From Paenibacillus alginolyticus DSM 5050 = NBRC 15375 (GTDB lineage: Bacteria; Bacillota; Bacilli; Paenibacillales; NBRC-103111), in contig NZ_AUGY01000030.1 in the NCBI RefSeq assembly GCF_000422905.1, forward strand, positions 1-64,000: a DNA stretch of 64,000 nt. Direction: 5' to 3'. A model generated the notes under the pieces. It was not told the DNA's origin. It worked only from the letters and a program-made list of their open reading frames with translations, and did no database searches. Below are positions 1 to 8,601 of the stretch, in pieces. Within the stretch, counting starts at the first letter, position 1; each line of letters opens with the position of its first letter. Both the position numbers and the translations under genes were made by a program.

Positions 1-202
1 CAAGCTCGGTGTGTGCTTGGAGTTGCTCAGACAGTTCGCCATACGATTTCAGTTGCAACAGCTGAGCAACGACATGAAGCCCTATGGCTGAACCCGCAAA
101 CAGCTTCTTTGACCGATGATCCTGAAAAATAGACCGATAATCTAGGACGTTGAGCACTTTGAGACATTGACAAACTACGGAAAATTCCTTATCGTTATCC
201 AT
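1..202 (-). CDS. IS4-like transposase, N-terminal part (cut by window edge)
   Basis: The minus-strand frame is open from an ATG at 202 to the window edge, about 67 codons, with an AAAGGAG ribosome-binding site just upstream. The visible protein starts MDNDKEFSVVCQCLKVLNV and includes a KLFAGSAIGLHVVAQLLQLKSYGELSEQL-type segment split by helices, which resembles the DUF4372 N-terminal region of IS4-family DDE transposases. The catalytic DDE part lies outside the window, so activity cannot be judged. No terminal inverted repeat was identified in the 200-300 region. Family placement is by pattern recognition only. Confidence 0.6.
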   Translation of the reverse strand, partial: MDNDKEFSVVCQCLKVLNVLDYRSIFQDHRSKKLFAGSAIGLHVVAQLLQLKSYGELSEQLQAHTEL

Positions 203-579
203 GGTTGGCTCCTTTGTTTGGGAGAATGATGGATAGCGCGTCATTCCCTAAACATAGGTGCTTTTTCTTTGTTTGTCTAGATAAATAAATACTTTATATT
301 ACAAATTAAGTAAATATTTGATGTGAGGTTTGATGCATCGGTAATGCAAAAAATACAACAATTTCAGCCAAAAAGTAGCTTTTCAGCGATAATAAGGCTA
401 AATTGTTGCACGTTATACAACATCTTCTGCTTATCTAGTGAAAATCAAGGAAATTGTTGTACGAAGTACAACTTGCCTTCCTTTTTCCCTACCTGTTTAC
501 CTGTCTACCTGTTTACCCGTTTACCTACTCACATATTTGCAGATTGTTCTCACGAACGCCCTTAATCATGATTGTGCCT
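203..579. other. Non-coding stretch with two dyads and a simple repeat
   Basis: No convincing gene is seen. It holds two related 17-bp dyads about 51 bp apart: 405-421 (GTTGCACGTTATACAAC) and 456-472 (GTTGTACGAAGTACAAC, a perfect palindrome around GAA). It also has a degenerate TACCTGTT-type simple repeat at about 490-528. Overlapping short plus-strand frames here have no ribosome-binding site and translate the simple repeat, so they are not called. Confidence 0.6.
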
Positions 580-957
580 TTATGCTTCATTCAAGCCGAC
601 AAGATTCGAACAAACCAAATTCCTACCGCAGGATTTGGCTTTATACAGCGCCTTATCCGCTTCTTCTTTGTATTCCCATTGGTATCAGGGTACGTGGCAA
701 CACCCACTGATACAGTGATCTGTATGACCTTCCCCTCATTAAGCAGAAAATCTTGGTTTTGTTCCATTAGTTAGTATAATACCTAATATGCCAGTTAAAA
801 CGCCTATATGAAGTTTCGTATACAGAGTTGTAGGCGTACCCAAGTTCCAATCCTTATAAATCACTTGGCTGGCCAAAAACAAATAAGCGGTGACGATAGA
901 GAAGTTGGCAATCAAAGCTTGTAATGTTTCAAAAGATACGTCATTCATGCTATCCAC
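580..957 (-). pseudogene. Diguanylate cyclase remnant, internally deleted
   Basis: The N-terminal part (ATG at 957) encodes about 52 residues of a 5TM receptor-type membrane region, including FSIVTAYLFLASQVIY and LHIGVLTGILGIIL, before it goes off frame and stops at 739. Just downstream, in another frame, 580-735 encodes the end of a GGDEF domain: ITVSVGVATYPDT, then after a frameshift EADKALYKAKSCGRN and a stop at 580-582. The remaining membrane helices and the GGDEF active-site loop are missing. The reading is an internal deletion of several hundred codons plus small indels. It cannot make c-di-GMP. Confidence 0.72.
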
Positions 958-1108
958 CCCCTATAATCGTAGCATGATTTTGTTAGCAAACTATGAGGAC
1001 GAGCTTGAGGGATGGTCATTAACGCATGAAAAAATCGCCACCCTCAGGACTCTTTTTCGGAATCCAAGAATGACGATTTATTAATTTAGGATGTGAATTG
1101 GTGAAACG

Positions 1109-1981
1109 TTATCCTTTGACTGCGCCAGCCGTCATTCCCTTCATAATCTGCTCTTGGAACAGCAAGAACACGATAATGGTAGGCAGAACGGCAATGGCAA
1201 GCGCAGCCATCGTCAATTCGTAATCGGTCATATATCCCGTAGCAAAAGCGGATAAACTCAGCGGAACTGTCTTAAGCGCAGGCTTGCTGATAAAGACTAG
1301 CGCGAACGCAAAATCATTCCAAAAGCGTAAAAATCCTAAAATCGCAACCGTAGAGAGCGCTGGCAAGCTAAGCGGAAGCATCATCCGAAAGAAAATGCCC
1401 CAATAGCCCGTACCGTCGATTAACGCCGCTTCCTCAATTTCCTTGGGAATCGTAATTAAATAAGCCGCGATGACGAAGATGGCTAGTGGCAGTTCAAAGG
1501 CCGCATAAGGTAAAATGAGTGCACCGTACGTGTTCAGAAGGCCGATTTTTTTCATAATAATAAAAAGGGGTACAAGTGTGCTGTGGATCGGAATGAGCAT
1601 TCCGAGTAGGAATAAGCCCATAAAAAATGGCTTCCATTTAAATTCAAAACGCGATAAAACAAAGGCTGCCAGTGCTCCAATGACTAAGGTCAGCACGAGT
1701 GAGGCCACCGTTACCACGGTAGAGTTCCAGAGCGAGAGACCCATACCCGATACTTTCCATGCCCGGACGATATTGTCCCATTTCCAAACAGTCGGCAGTA
1801 AAAAGGGCCGCGAATGAAATTCCTCATTGGACTTTAAAGCACTCATAAATAACCAAATCAGCGGGTAAAGCGTGACAAGTGCATACAGGGTCAAACCTAC
1901 GTTGATGACACCGCGCCCCCACCCTCTTCGCCTCTTACCTCCAGCGGGAAAACCCGTCTGCATCGATACAACCTGCTCCAT
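1109..1981 (-). CDS. Carbohydrate ABC transporter permease, MalG type
   Basis: A 290-residue inner-membrane permease with six predicted helices. The EAA loop (IEEAALIDGTGYWGIFFRMM, about residues 195-215) contacts the ATPase, and the C-terminus (MKGMTAGAVKG) is typical of MalG-like subunits. AGGAGG lies ahead of the ATG. It is third in the order binding protein, permease, permease. No ATPase gene is in the operon, so a shared MsmX-type ATPase is expected (family knowledge). The substrate is a sugar or oligosaccharide that cannot be named from sequence. No clear terminator was seen after the stop. Confidence 0.93.
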   Translation of the reverse strand: MEQVVSMQTGFPAGGKRRRGWGRGVINVGLTLYALVTLYPLIWLFMSALKSNEEFHSRPFLLPTVWKWDNIVRAWKVSGMGLSLWNSTVVTVASLVLTLVIGALAAFVLSRFEFKWKPFFMGLFLLGMLIPIHSTLVPLFIIMKKIGLLNTYGALILPYAAFELPLAIFVIAAYLITIPKEIEEAALIDGTGYWGIFFRMMLPLSLPALSTVAILGFLRFWNDFAFALVFISKPALKTVPLSLSAFATGYMTDYELTMAALAIAVLPTIIVFLLFQEQIMKGMTAGAVKG

Positions 1982-2009
1982 AGATGTCCCTCCTGAGAGA
2001 ATTTATTTC

Positions 2010-2885
2010 TTAACGATAATCTCGTTTCATGAGATATTGGCTGCCAACGATCAAGATCAAGCTAAGAATAATAATCGCCGTGGAAATAGCGCTGCCAAAA
2101 CCGAACCGATATACATTGAATGTGCTGTTGTACATATAAGAAGCAAGCAGTTCCGTAGAGTGGGCCGGTCCACCGCCCGTCATGACATAGATAAGATCGA
2201 ACGCCTTCAAGCTTCCGGATATACAAAGCACGACGGCCACCTTGACGGTATCCCAAATCATAGGCAGTGTCACTGCAAACAATTTGCGTACCGGACCCAC
2301 GCCATCCAGCTGAGCAGCATCGTCAATCTCCGGTGAAATATTCTGTAGAGCGGCAATGAACATAATCATGTAGGGACCAATATAATTCCAGATGATCGGC
2401 ACCATGAGCGCGAACATCGATACTTTCGGATCGGAGAGCCAAGATTTCTTCCAGCTATCAAGCCCGATGCCCTCTAGTAGGAAGTTGAGAATACCGATTT
2501 GCGGGTGGTAAATGTATCCCCAAATGATCCCGACAACAACCGAGGACAGCACCATGGGCATGAAGACAGAAGCTCGAATAACACGTTGAAATAGCGTACT
2601 GCTCATAAGTAGTAGTGCTAATACCATAGCGATCGGTACCTGACCGAAAACGGAAGCTGCAACGATAAGCATGTTATTTTTAAAAGCTTTCCAGAAGATT
2701 GGATCTTTGAACACTTCTACGTAGTTGTCAAATCCGATAAATTTGGATGCACCAATACCTTTCCAGTCGAAAAAGCCGTAGTAGGCCGACCAGAAAATCG
2801 GTACAATGACAAAAAACAGATAGAGTACTAAGGCCGGAAGCAGCCCTATGGTAATGAATCCTCTGATTCTAGCGGATACGGTCAT
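2010..2885 (-). CDS. Carbohydrate ABC transporter permease, MalF/UgpA type
   Basis: A 291-residue membrane subunit that pairs with the MalG-type permease directly downstream (28 bp gap). The first helix is LLPALVLYLFFVIVPIFWSA. The EAA loop (EIDDAAQLDGVGPVRKLFAV, about residues 190-210) is clear. AAGGAGGG precedes the ATG. It forms the sugar channel with its partner. It is separated from the upstream binding-protein gene by a hairpin that probably lowers its expression relative to the binding protein. Confidence 0.93.
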   Translation of the reverse strand: MTVSARIRGFITIGLLPALVLYLFFVIVPIFWSAYYGFFDWKGIGASKFIGFDNYVEVFKDPIFWKAFKNNMLIVAASVFGQVPIAMVLALLLMSSTLFQRVIRASVFMPMVLSSVVVGIIWGYIYHPQIGILNFLLEGIGLDSWKKSWLSDPKVSMFALMVPIIWNYIGPYMIMFIAALQNISPEIDDAAQLDGVGPVRKLFAVTLPMIWDTVKVAVVLCISGSLKAFDLIYVMTGGGPAHSTELLASYMYNSTFNVYRFGFGSAISTAIIILSLILIVGSQYLMKRDYR

Positions 2886-2910
2886 AACTTCCCTCCTTGC
2901 TATCTTTTTT

Positions 2911-2945
2911 GAAAAAAGGCTCCAGCCGGGCTTTGGCTGGAGTCC
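2911..2945 (-). terminator. Intercistronic hairpin after binding-protein gene
   Basis: On the minus strand CTCCAGCC, a short loop and GGCTGGAG are followed by CCTTTTTTC. It has the form of a rho-independent terminator but lies inside the operon, so it probably acts as a partial terminator or RNA 3' stabiliser that keeps binding-protein mRNA more abundant than permease mRNA. Confidence 0.7.
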
Positions 2946-2957
2946 TGTGGCCGTACT

Positions 2958-4304
2958 TTATTTGCCGACGGCTTTAGCTTGCGCGTCTTGAATTTTTTTG
3001 GCAATATCCTCAGGCTTGCCACCCATAAGGAGCTCTTGCAGACCATTGTTCACGACATCGGCACTAGCGGAGCTAAGCTTGCCATCGTAAACTGGCGTTT
3101 TCTTGACCGTATTCATCATTTTGTACACTTCTGCAAACAAGGAAGATACTTTGGTTGTATCCAAGTCTACTTTGTAGCTAACGAGCTGGTTGCTTTCCAA
3201 GATGGCTTTCTGTGCTTCTGGGCCAGACAAGGCATAGATCAGTTCATACGCGGCCGCTTTCTGAGCGCCTGTAACTTTCTTGCTCATCCCTAAACCTGTT
3301 CCCACTACGCCTGAAAGGGAATTCGGATCACCTTTGCCGTTAGGCACGGTTGGCAGAACCGTAACAGCCATGTTAGCTAACGCTTCCTTGGACGTATTCG
3401 ACGCCAAGTTCGGTAATGCCCAACCACCGTCGATCATCATGGCTGCTTTACCTTGTGCAAACATTTGTTCCATTTGTGTATTATCAATGCTGTTGAAACC
3501 TTCTTGGAAAGCGCCAGCTTTGCCAAGCTGTTGAAGATACGTCAGAGCTTGTACAAATTCTGGATCCGTAAATTTGGCACCATTCTGATCCACTGCTTTC
3601 AGGAACCAATCCGTACCTGTTACACGGTCTGCAAGTGAGCTGAGAATGCTGGACTGCGCAACCCATGCTGCTTTGTTGCCAAGTGCGATTGGCGTAACAT
3701 TATTCTTTTTAAACGTTTCCACCAGCTTCATGAGATCGTCCCATGTCTTAGGCGGCTGTACATTATATTTGTTAAAGATTTCTTTGTTGTAGTAGAGGAT
3801 CGAAGTCGGAGATAGAGCCATCGGTGCGCTGTAGGTTTTACCTGAGATCGTGAAATCATCAAAGGATCCTGGCATAAAACCGTTCTTCCATTCCGTTTTG
3901 CTATCCAGCAGCTCATTAATCGGCTGAATCAAGTCACCACCGACGAATTCCTTCGTCATAACACCTGGCCACATCACGAATAGGTCGGGCATTTCATTAG
4001 CGGCAGCTACCGTTTTTAACCTTGGACGGTAACCATCGGGCGGAATTCCCTGAATATCTAATTCGACATTCGGGTGATCTTTCTTGAATTTGTCCATATA
4101 TTCACGCATGGTTTTGGCGCGAAGATCTTCGCCTGTATAGTTGTGCCAAATCGATAATTTTACTTTCTCAGCTGGTTTGGCTGCATCCGTCGATTTGGGA
4201 GCTGTGGTACCTGCTGCACCCTCTTTGGTTCCACTTGAACCACAACCGGCTAATAAGGCTAGTGACATCGTAGCCGCCAGTGTAACGATCAATGACTTTT
4301 TCAT
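2958..4304 (-). CDS. Sugar ABC transporter substrate-binding lipoprotein (family 1)
   Basis: A 448-residue extracellular solute-binding protein. The signal peptide ends in a lipobox (ALLAGC, Cys about 21) followed by a Gly/Ser/Thr/Ala/Lys linker, so it is predicted to be lipid-anchored on the outer face of the membrane. The mature part has the family 1 pattern (IWHNYTGED near the start, MAQGKAAMMIDGGWALPNL-like hinge segment). AGGAGG precedes the ATG. The nearby YesM/YesN pair is its likely regulator. Ligand unknown; a mono- or oligosaccharide is inferred. Confidence 0.93.
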   Translation of the reverse strand: MKKSLIVTLAATMSLALLAGCGSSGTKEGAAGTTAPKSTDAAKPAEKVKLSIWHNYTGEDLRAKTMREYMDKFKKDHPNVELDIQGIPPDGYRPRLKTVAAANEMPDLFVMWPGVMTKEFVGGDLIQPINELLDSKTEWKNGFMPGSFDDFTISGKTYSAPMALSPTSILYYNKEIFNKYNVQPPKTWDDLMKLVETFKKNNVTPIALGNKAAWVAQSSILSSLADRVTGTDWFLKAVDQNGAKFTDPEFVQALTYLQQLGKAGAFQEGFNSIDNTQMEQMFAQGKAAMMIDGGWALPNLASNTSKEALANMAVTVLPTVPNGKGDPNSLSGVVGTGLGMSKKVTGAQKAAAYELIYALSGPEAQKAILESNQLVSYKVDLDTTKVSSLFAEVYKMMNTVKKTPVYDGKLSSASADVVNNGLQELLMGGKPEDIAKKIQDAQAKAVGK

Positions 4305-4425
4305 TTGTTTGGACCTCCTAAAAGTTTTCGTAGATACAAAAGCTCAATCTCTCTATGAACTTTAGTATAGAGGACATATTCAGGAGGGGGTACGGGAGAA
4401 ACTTCGGCGCAGAGGGGGACATTAT
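4305..4425 (-). promoter_or_regulatory. Upstream region of the sugar importer, possible activator-dependent promoter
   Basis: On the minus strand a TATACT -10-like box (about 4363-4368) lies about 60 bp before the binding-protein start, with no recognisable -35 box at 17 bp. A missing -35 is consistent with activation by the AraC-type response regulator encoded just upstream, but this is inference. Confidence 0.35.
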
Positions 4426-5985
4426 TCAGTCTTTATTCCCTTGTCGAAATTCAGACGGCGTTCTTCCCGTATATTTTTTGAACTGCTGCGTAAAGTATTT
4501 GATATCTTCATAACCCACTCTTCTGGCAATATCGCTGACTTTGATCTGAGTGCCCTGGAGGATATCTACGGCGCGTTTCATCCGTTCCTGTGTGACGAAT
4601 TCGATATACGTACAGCCTGTCTCTCGCTTGAACACCTCACTGAAATGATTGGGATTCACATGCACGAATCCAGCCACCTGTTGAAGCGAAATCGGTTGAT
4701 GCAGATTGTCCCGAATATAGGCAATAGACTTGTGAATGTAGGCGTAGCGATTCTGGTCCAAGCCCTGATGAAAACGCGTCATCACGGCAGAAAGTACCTT
4801 AAAGACTTCTTCTTCGGGACGCCCATCCCCCTCATAGGCAGGCAGTGTGCTAAGAGGAACCGTCCCCTCTTGGGAAGAACTGGCCCGTTCAAGCCATCGA
4901 TGACCCGCTATGATCATCGACTGCAAATAGCCCTGCACCGTAAGCGGCGTCGCTGCGGCATCTTCCATCAGAGCCCGCACCTTCTGGTTCACCCAGTGCC
5001 TCAGCTCTGTAGCATTGCCGCTCATCAAAATCGCGGTAAGCTCCGCTTCCTCTTTCTCGGTGCAAACCGTGCGACCTCCGTTGCGCTCCTTGATATCTTC
5101 CACCGTAAACAGTCCTTGTGCACCGAGCAGCCCTTGGTAAGCAAACACTTCTTTCGCCACACGATACGATTCCCGAAGGCCTTCGTAATTCTGCGTTACG
5201 GTTCCGAGCGCTGCAAAAGCCGAGCATTTGAGCGTTTCGGTAACGCGCTTAAGCGCCCTTGTCAGCCCAGCTTGATCAGTCATCCCGACTTCGTGGCGCA
5301 CGACAAGCAGCAAATGATCCTTTTTCATGAGCGTAACGCACGGGAGCAGCTCGAAGAGGATATTCTCTGCGGCTCCTTGCAGAAGCTCCATGACAGGCGT
5401 CTCCCCCCATCCGGAAACAGAGATAAGGAGAACTTGCATCGCTGCAGACTCACCTGACTCTGGGTGAACATCTACACCATTCTTGCTAAACCATGCTTGC
5501 AGCTGCTCATGAGCTTCTCTATCATCGTTCAAGCCCCGACCCAACACTCGTTCCAACAACTGATTGCGCAGTGCAGCCTGTTGAAGATTATCCTGTTTGA
5601 TCGACTCCCATTTATCCATAATGTTCTGCTTCGCTTTCAGCGCAGCTTTAATAATCTCTTCTGGACGGCTTGTCTTCAGCAAGTAATCGGTCACACCTTC
5701 GCGCAGTGCCTGCTGGGCATAACTGAAGTCATCGTAACCCGTAAGAATAACGATCTCCGTGTCCGGCAATATCGCTTTCACCTCGCGCGCAAGCTCAATA
5801 CCGTCCATACCTGACATACGAATATCGGTCAGTATAATATGCGGCTTCTCTGCAGGAATGCGCTCCAAAGCCTCTTCGGCAGAAGCGGCGGCCGGAAGCA
5901 GTTCTAGACCGAGCTCTTTCCAATCAATGACGGTACAAAGACCTGTTCGTATAATAACCTCATCGTCTACAATCAAGATTCTCAT
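4426..5985 (-). CDS. Response regulator with AraC-type DNA-binding domain, YesN family
   Basis: 519 residues from the ATG at 5985, which overlaps the stop of the kinase gene as ATGA and has GGGAG 9 nt upstream; an in-frame ATG at 6006 is further inside the kinase gene and less likely. The receiver domain (1-120) has DD near 7-8, phospho-acceptor Asp54 in LTDIRMSGMDG and Lys near 104. A long middle region is followed by two C-terminal helix-turn-helix motifs (ISLQQVAGFVHVNPNHFSEV and IKVSDIARRVGYEDIKYFTQ). It is likely to activate the sugar importer downstream. Confidence 0.93.
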   Translation of the reverse strand: MRILIVDDEVIIRTGLCTVIDWKELGLELLPAAASAEEALERIPAEKPHIILTDIRMSGMDGIELAREVKAILPDTEIVILTGYDDFSYAQQALREGVTDYLLKTSRPEEIIKAALKAKQNIMDKWESIKQDNLQQAALRNQLLERVLGRGLNDDREAHEQLQAWFSKNGVDVHPESGESAAMQVLLISVSGWGETPVMELLQGAAENILFELLPCVTLMKKDHLLLVVRHEVGMTDQAGLTRALKRVTETLKCSAFAALGTVTQNYEGLRESYRVAKEVFAYQGLLGAQGLFTVEDIKERNGGRTVCTEKEEAELTAILMSGNATELRHWVNQKVRALMEDAAATPLTVQGYLQSMIIAGHRWLERASSSQEGTVPLSTLPAYEGDGRPEEEVFKVLSAVMTRFHQGLDQNRYAYIHKSIAYIRDNLHQPISLQQVAGFVHVNPNHFSEVFKRETGCTYIEFVTQERMKRAVDILQGTQIKVSDIARRVGYEDIKYFTQQFKKYTGRTPSEFRQGNKD

Positions 5986-7778
5986 GTCGCTAATTCTCCC
6001 ATCCAAAGAGGAATTGAAAATGATATGCTCGTCCCAACACCAGGCGTACTCTCAACAATAAGCCCAGACTCCGCTCCATAATGCAGTAATAATCTTCGGT
6101 GAACATTGATGAGTCCGTAGCTGGTAACAGCTATCTTCGATTCTTTAGCGACTTCGCTTAGCATACCCAGTTGACGATTGGCCAAAGCAAGCTGATCTTG
6201 AATCGCGCGTTGCTTCGTCTCATCCATACCTATTCCCGTATCCTCAACAACGAATTTCATTTGACGATCCCGCAGTTCTCCGTGCACATAGATGTGACCC
6301 TTCGCTTTTTTCTTCTGGATACCATGAATAAGGCTGTTCTCAATCAAAGGCTGTAGAAGCAGCTTTAACATCGAGTTATGCACCATCGCGGGATCGATAA
6401 AAAATTCAATCTCAAACTGATCTGGAAACCGAATAGCTTGTATATAAGCATAATTCTGTGCATGAGAAATTTCCTGCTGAACAGCGCAAAACTCCTCGCC
6501 TTTATTCAAACTGAATCTTAAGAAATCACTGAGCGCACCAACCATTTCAGCAATTTGACGATCCTTATTCATCAAAGCGATCCAGTGGATGGAGGAGAGT
6601 GTATTATACAGAAAGTGCGGATTGATCTGCGCCTGCAGAGCCATAATATCCGCTTCCTTTTTCATCGCTTCGTTCAGCTGCACTTGATCCTTCAGTCTGC
6701 CTATCCGTTCACTCAGCTTATTATAACTGTGGACAAGCAGTCCGACTTCATCGACGCTTTTCACCTCATAGGTAGGAATCGTCTCGTCTGGATTTAGATC
6801 CTTCAAATATTTGGTCAGCTTCATCAAAGGCTTAGTTACCCATTGCAAGAAGTAGAGCACCATCCCCATAGCGAACAGCAGTGCAATTATGATCGTAACA
6901 GCTGTCACTGTGAGCACGTAACCATTTTGCTTTTGATAAATCTGTGTAGGAATGAAACCGACCAATTTCCAACCTAATCGAGGAATCGGATTATACAAAA
7001 CCGTATGCGGTTGTTCCCCTTTTTTCACATTAAGCACACCGTTTGCAGCTGCTAGCTCCCCCATTTTCGGAAAAACTTCACCGACGGTTCGTGCTAACCA
7101 ACTCGGATCGCCACCCGAAATGATCTGATCATATTGATCTAACAAAAGAACGAACCCACTGCTTTCCCAGCCTGCACCTGTCAAATAACGCTCGATCTCT
7201 GCCTGATCTAACGAAACGGTCAAAGTACCTATCGTCTTAAAAGTGCTGAAATCACGTATAGGTCTAACGAGTGAAATAACCTTCTTTGGTCCGTCCGATG
7301 TTTGGTTTTCATACAGTGGAGACCACCATTTGGAAGCTGGCTTGTAAACGGATTCATATTGTTGTAAGAGAGGATATAATCCTGAATTGGTTATGGTCGT
7401 TGTTGAAAGAACAGGATTGCCGTTTTTCGGAGTAATCGTAATGTTGGAGATATATTTTTTGGAATACGACAAATTCCATAGGGTGCCAACAATAAGAGAA
7501 TAGCTGTTGACGTCTCCTTCTTCGTTATCGAGATACGTTTGAATATCCTTTTGCCCGATCAGAAAGACCGACATATTCTCAACGTCTTGAATAACAAAAT
7601 CAAGCTTATCCGACATTTGCTTCAGTGTGTTCATCCCCGCCTGCTTCGCTTTCTCTTCCGATACCGATGTTGCGATGCTATAGGAAACGATCCCCATTGA
7701 AAGCAGCGGTAATACAACTGCGAATAAAATAAGCAAAGACAGCTTACGTTTCAGGGATTTGGCAAACCAGCGTCTCAA
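5982..7778 (-). CDS. Sensor histidine kinase, YesM family (HisKA_7TM-less, dCache-HAMP-His_kinase)
   Basis: 598 residues if translation starts at the TTG at 7778, which has GGAGG 8 nt upstream; an ATG at 7883 lacks a ribosome-binding site and would overlap the divergent promoter. TM1 at about 10-30, an extracellular sensor of about 250 residues, TM2 at about 285-312, HAMP, then the His_kinase motif INPHFLYNTLSSIHW with His near 388, and a HATPase domain (LLLQPLIENSLIHGI, DTGIGM, SYGLINVHRRL). It phosphorylates the coupled YesN-type regulator in response to an extracellular sugar or binding-protein complex (inferred). Confidence 0.92.
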   Translation of the reverse strand: MRRWFAKSLKRKLSLLILFAVVLPLLSMGIVSYSIATSVSEEKAKQAGMNTLKQMSDKLDFVIQDVENMSVFLIGQKDIQTYLDNEEGDVNSYSLIVGTLWNLSYSKKYISNITITPKNGNPVLSTTTITNSGLYPLLQQYESVYKPASKWWSPLYENQTSDGPKKVISLVRPIRDFSTFKTIGTLTVSLDQAEIERYLTGAGWESSGFVLLLDQYDQIISGGDPSWLARTVGEVFPKMGELAAANGVLNVKKGEQPHTVLYNPIPRLGWKLVGFIPTQIYQKQNGYVLTVTAVTIIIALLFAMGMVLYFLQWVTKPLMKLTKYLKDLNPDETIPTYEVKSVDEVGLLVHSYNKLSERIGRLKDQVQLNEAMKKEADIMALQAQINPHFLYNTLSSIHWIALMNKDRQIAEMVGALSDFLRFSLNKGEEFCAVQQEISHAQNYAYIQAIRFPDQFEIEFFIDPAMVHNSMLKLLLQPLIENSLIHGIQKKKAKGHIYVHGELRDRQMKFVVEDTGIGMDETKQRAIQDQLALANRQLGMLSEVAKESKIAVTSYGLINVHRRLLLHYGAESGLIVESTPGVGTSISFSIPLWMGELAT

Positions 7779-7875
7779 GGGTGATCCCTCCTTCGGCCCT
7801 GCAATGATCTTTTTTACATAGTACCATGAGCATTGCCAGAAAATCATACTTTTTTTTAGTTCAACAAACTTTTTG

Positions 7876-7906
7876 TTTGACATTCAAACCGTTTGTGTTA
7901 CTATTT
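7876..7906 (+). promoter_or_regulatory. Promoter with overlapping operator-like dyad for the D-amino-acid operon
   Basis: TTGACA (7878-7883) and TACTAT (7900-7905) are spaced 16 bp. The perfect dyad GTTTGACATTCAAAC (7876-7890) covers the -35 box, so a bound regulator would block RNA polymerase. Autoregulation by the PAS-HTH protein encoded next is a reasonable guess. Confidence 0.6.
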
Positions 7907-7941
7907 TGCTCAGAATAACCTTACACAGGGAGATGACAGGC

Positions 7942-8601
7942 GTGGAATCAATTCAAGATGAATTCGGGTTTTTGACCGAACTTGTGACAGGACTTGCCGC
8001 TCAATTCGGAGACAATTGTGAAGTCGTGCTGCATGACTTGACAGGTCCCTACGACAGCTCCATCGTCGCGATTGCGAATGGTCACATTACTGGACGCAAA
8101 GTCGGAGATCCCGGAACGAACCTGGGTTTGGAGCTGCTGCGGGGCAATCATGTAAACGGCAACAAGTTTAACTACTTAACGCAAACCAAAGATGGACGCA
8201 TTCTGCGCTCTAGTTCGATGTATATGAAAAATAAAGCAGGCACTATCATTGGCTCGCTATGCATTAACTACGATATCACGGAGCTAATGATCGCAGGGAA
8301 AACGCTGCAAACGCTGATAAGTCCTGGGGAACAAACAGAAGTAAAAGAATCATTCGTTACGAGTGTAACCGATCTGCTCGATGCCCTTATTCAAGAAGCA
8401 CAGGAGCAAGTAGGCAAACCCGTGGCCGTCATGACCAAGGAAGACAAAATGCGCATGATTCAGCTTCTGGATGCCAAAGGCGCTTTTCTGATTAAAAAAG
8501 GCGGCGAGAAGATTTGCACGTATTTGAATATTTCAAAGTATACCCTATATAGTCACTTAGAAGAAGGCAAAAATGCCGTGAAAGAGAGTGTGGAGGGATG
8601 A
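7942..8601 (+). CDS. YheO/DauR-like PAS-HTH transcriptional regulator
   Basis: 219 residues from the GTG at 7942, chosen because GGGAG lies 9 nt before it; an ATG at 7933 touches the ribosome-binding site. The N-terminal YheO-like PAS domain (residues 5-115, with CEVVLHDL and GHITGRKVGDPGTNLGLELL) is followed by a C-terminal HTH_22 domain (IQLLDAKGAFLIKKGGEKIC then TYLNISKYTLYSHL). Family members such as DauR repress D-amino-acid catabolism. Its stop overlaps the start of the next gene, which encodes a D-amino-acid enzyme, supporting that role here. Confidence 0.85.
   Translation: MESIQDEFGFLTELVTGLAAQFGDNCEVVLHDLTGPYDSSIVAIANGHITGRKVGDPGTNLGLELLRGNHVNGNKFNYLTQTKDGRILRSSSMYMKNKAGTIIGSLCINYDITELMIAGKTLQTLISPGEQTEVKESFVTSVTDLLDALIQEAQEQVGKPVAVMTKEDKMRMIQLLDAKGAFLIKKGGEKICTYLNISKYTLYSHLEEGKNAVKESVEG

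Noticed and set aside
323-774. Three overlapping plus-strand frames of 80-106 codons
   Set aside because: They lack ribosome-binding sites, translate a simple TACCTGTT repeat, and run antisense over the diguanylate cyclase remnant.
4441-5457. 338-codon plus-strand frame opposite the first response regulator
   Set aside because: Antisense shadow of a gene with clear receiver and AraC domains; its translation has no domain.
7779-7883. Longer N-terminus of the first histidine kinase from an ATG at 7883
   Set aside because: No ribosome-binding site, and it would overlap the divergent promoter; a TTG at 7778 with GGAGG fits better.
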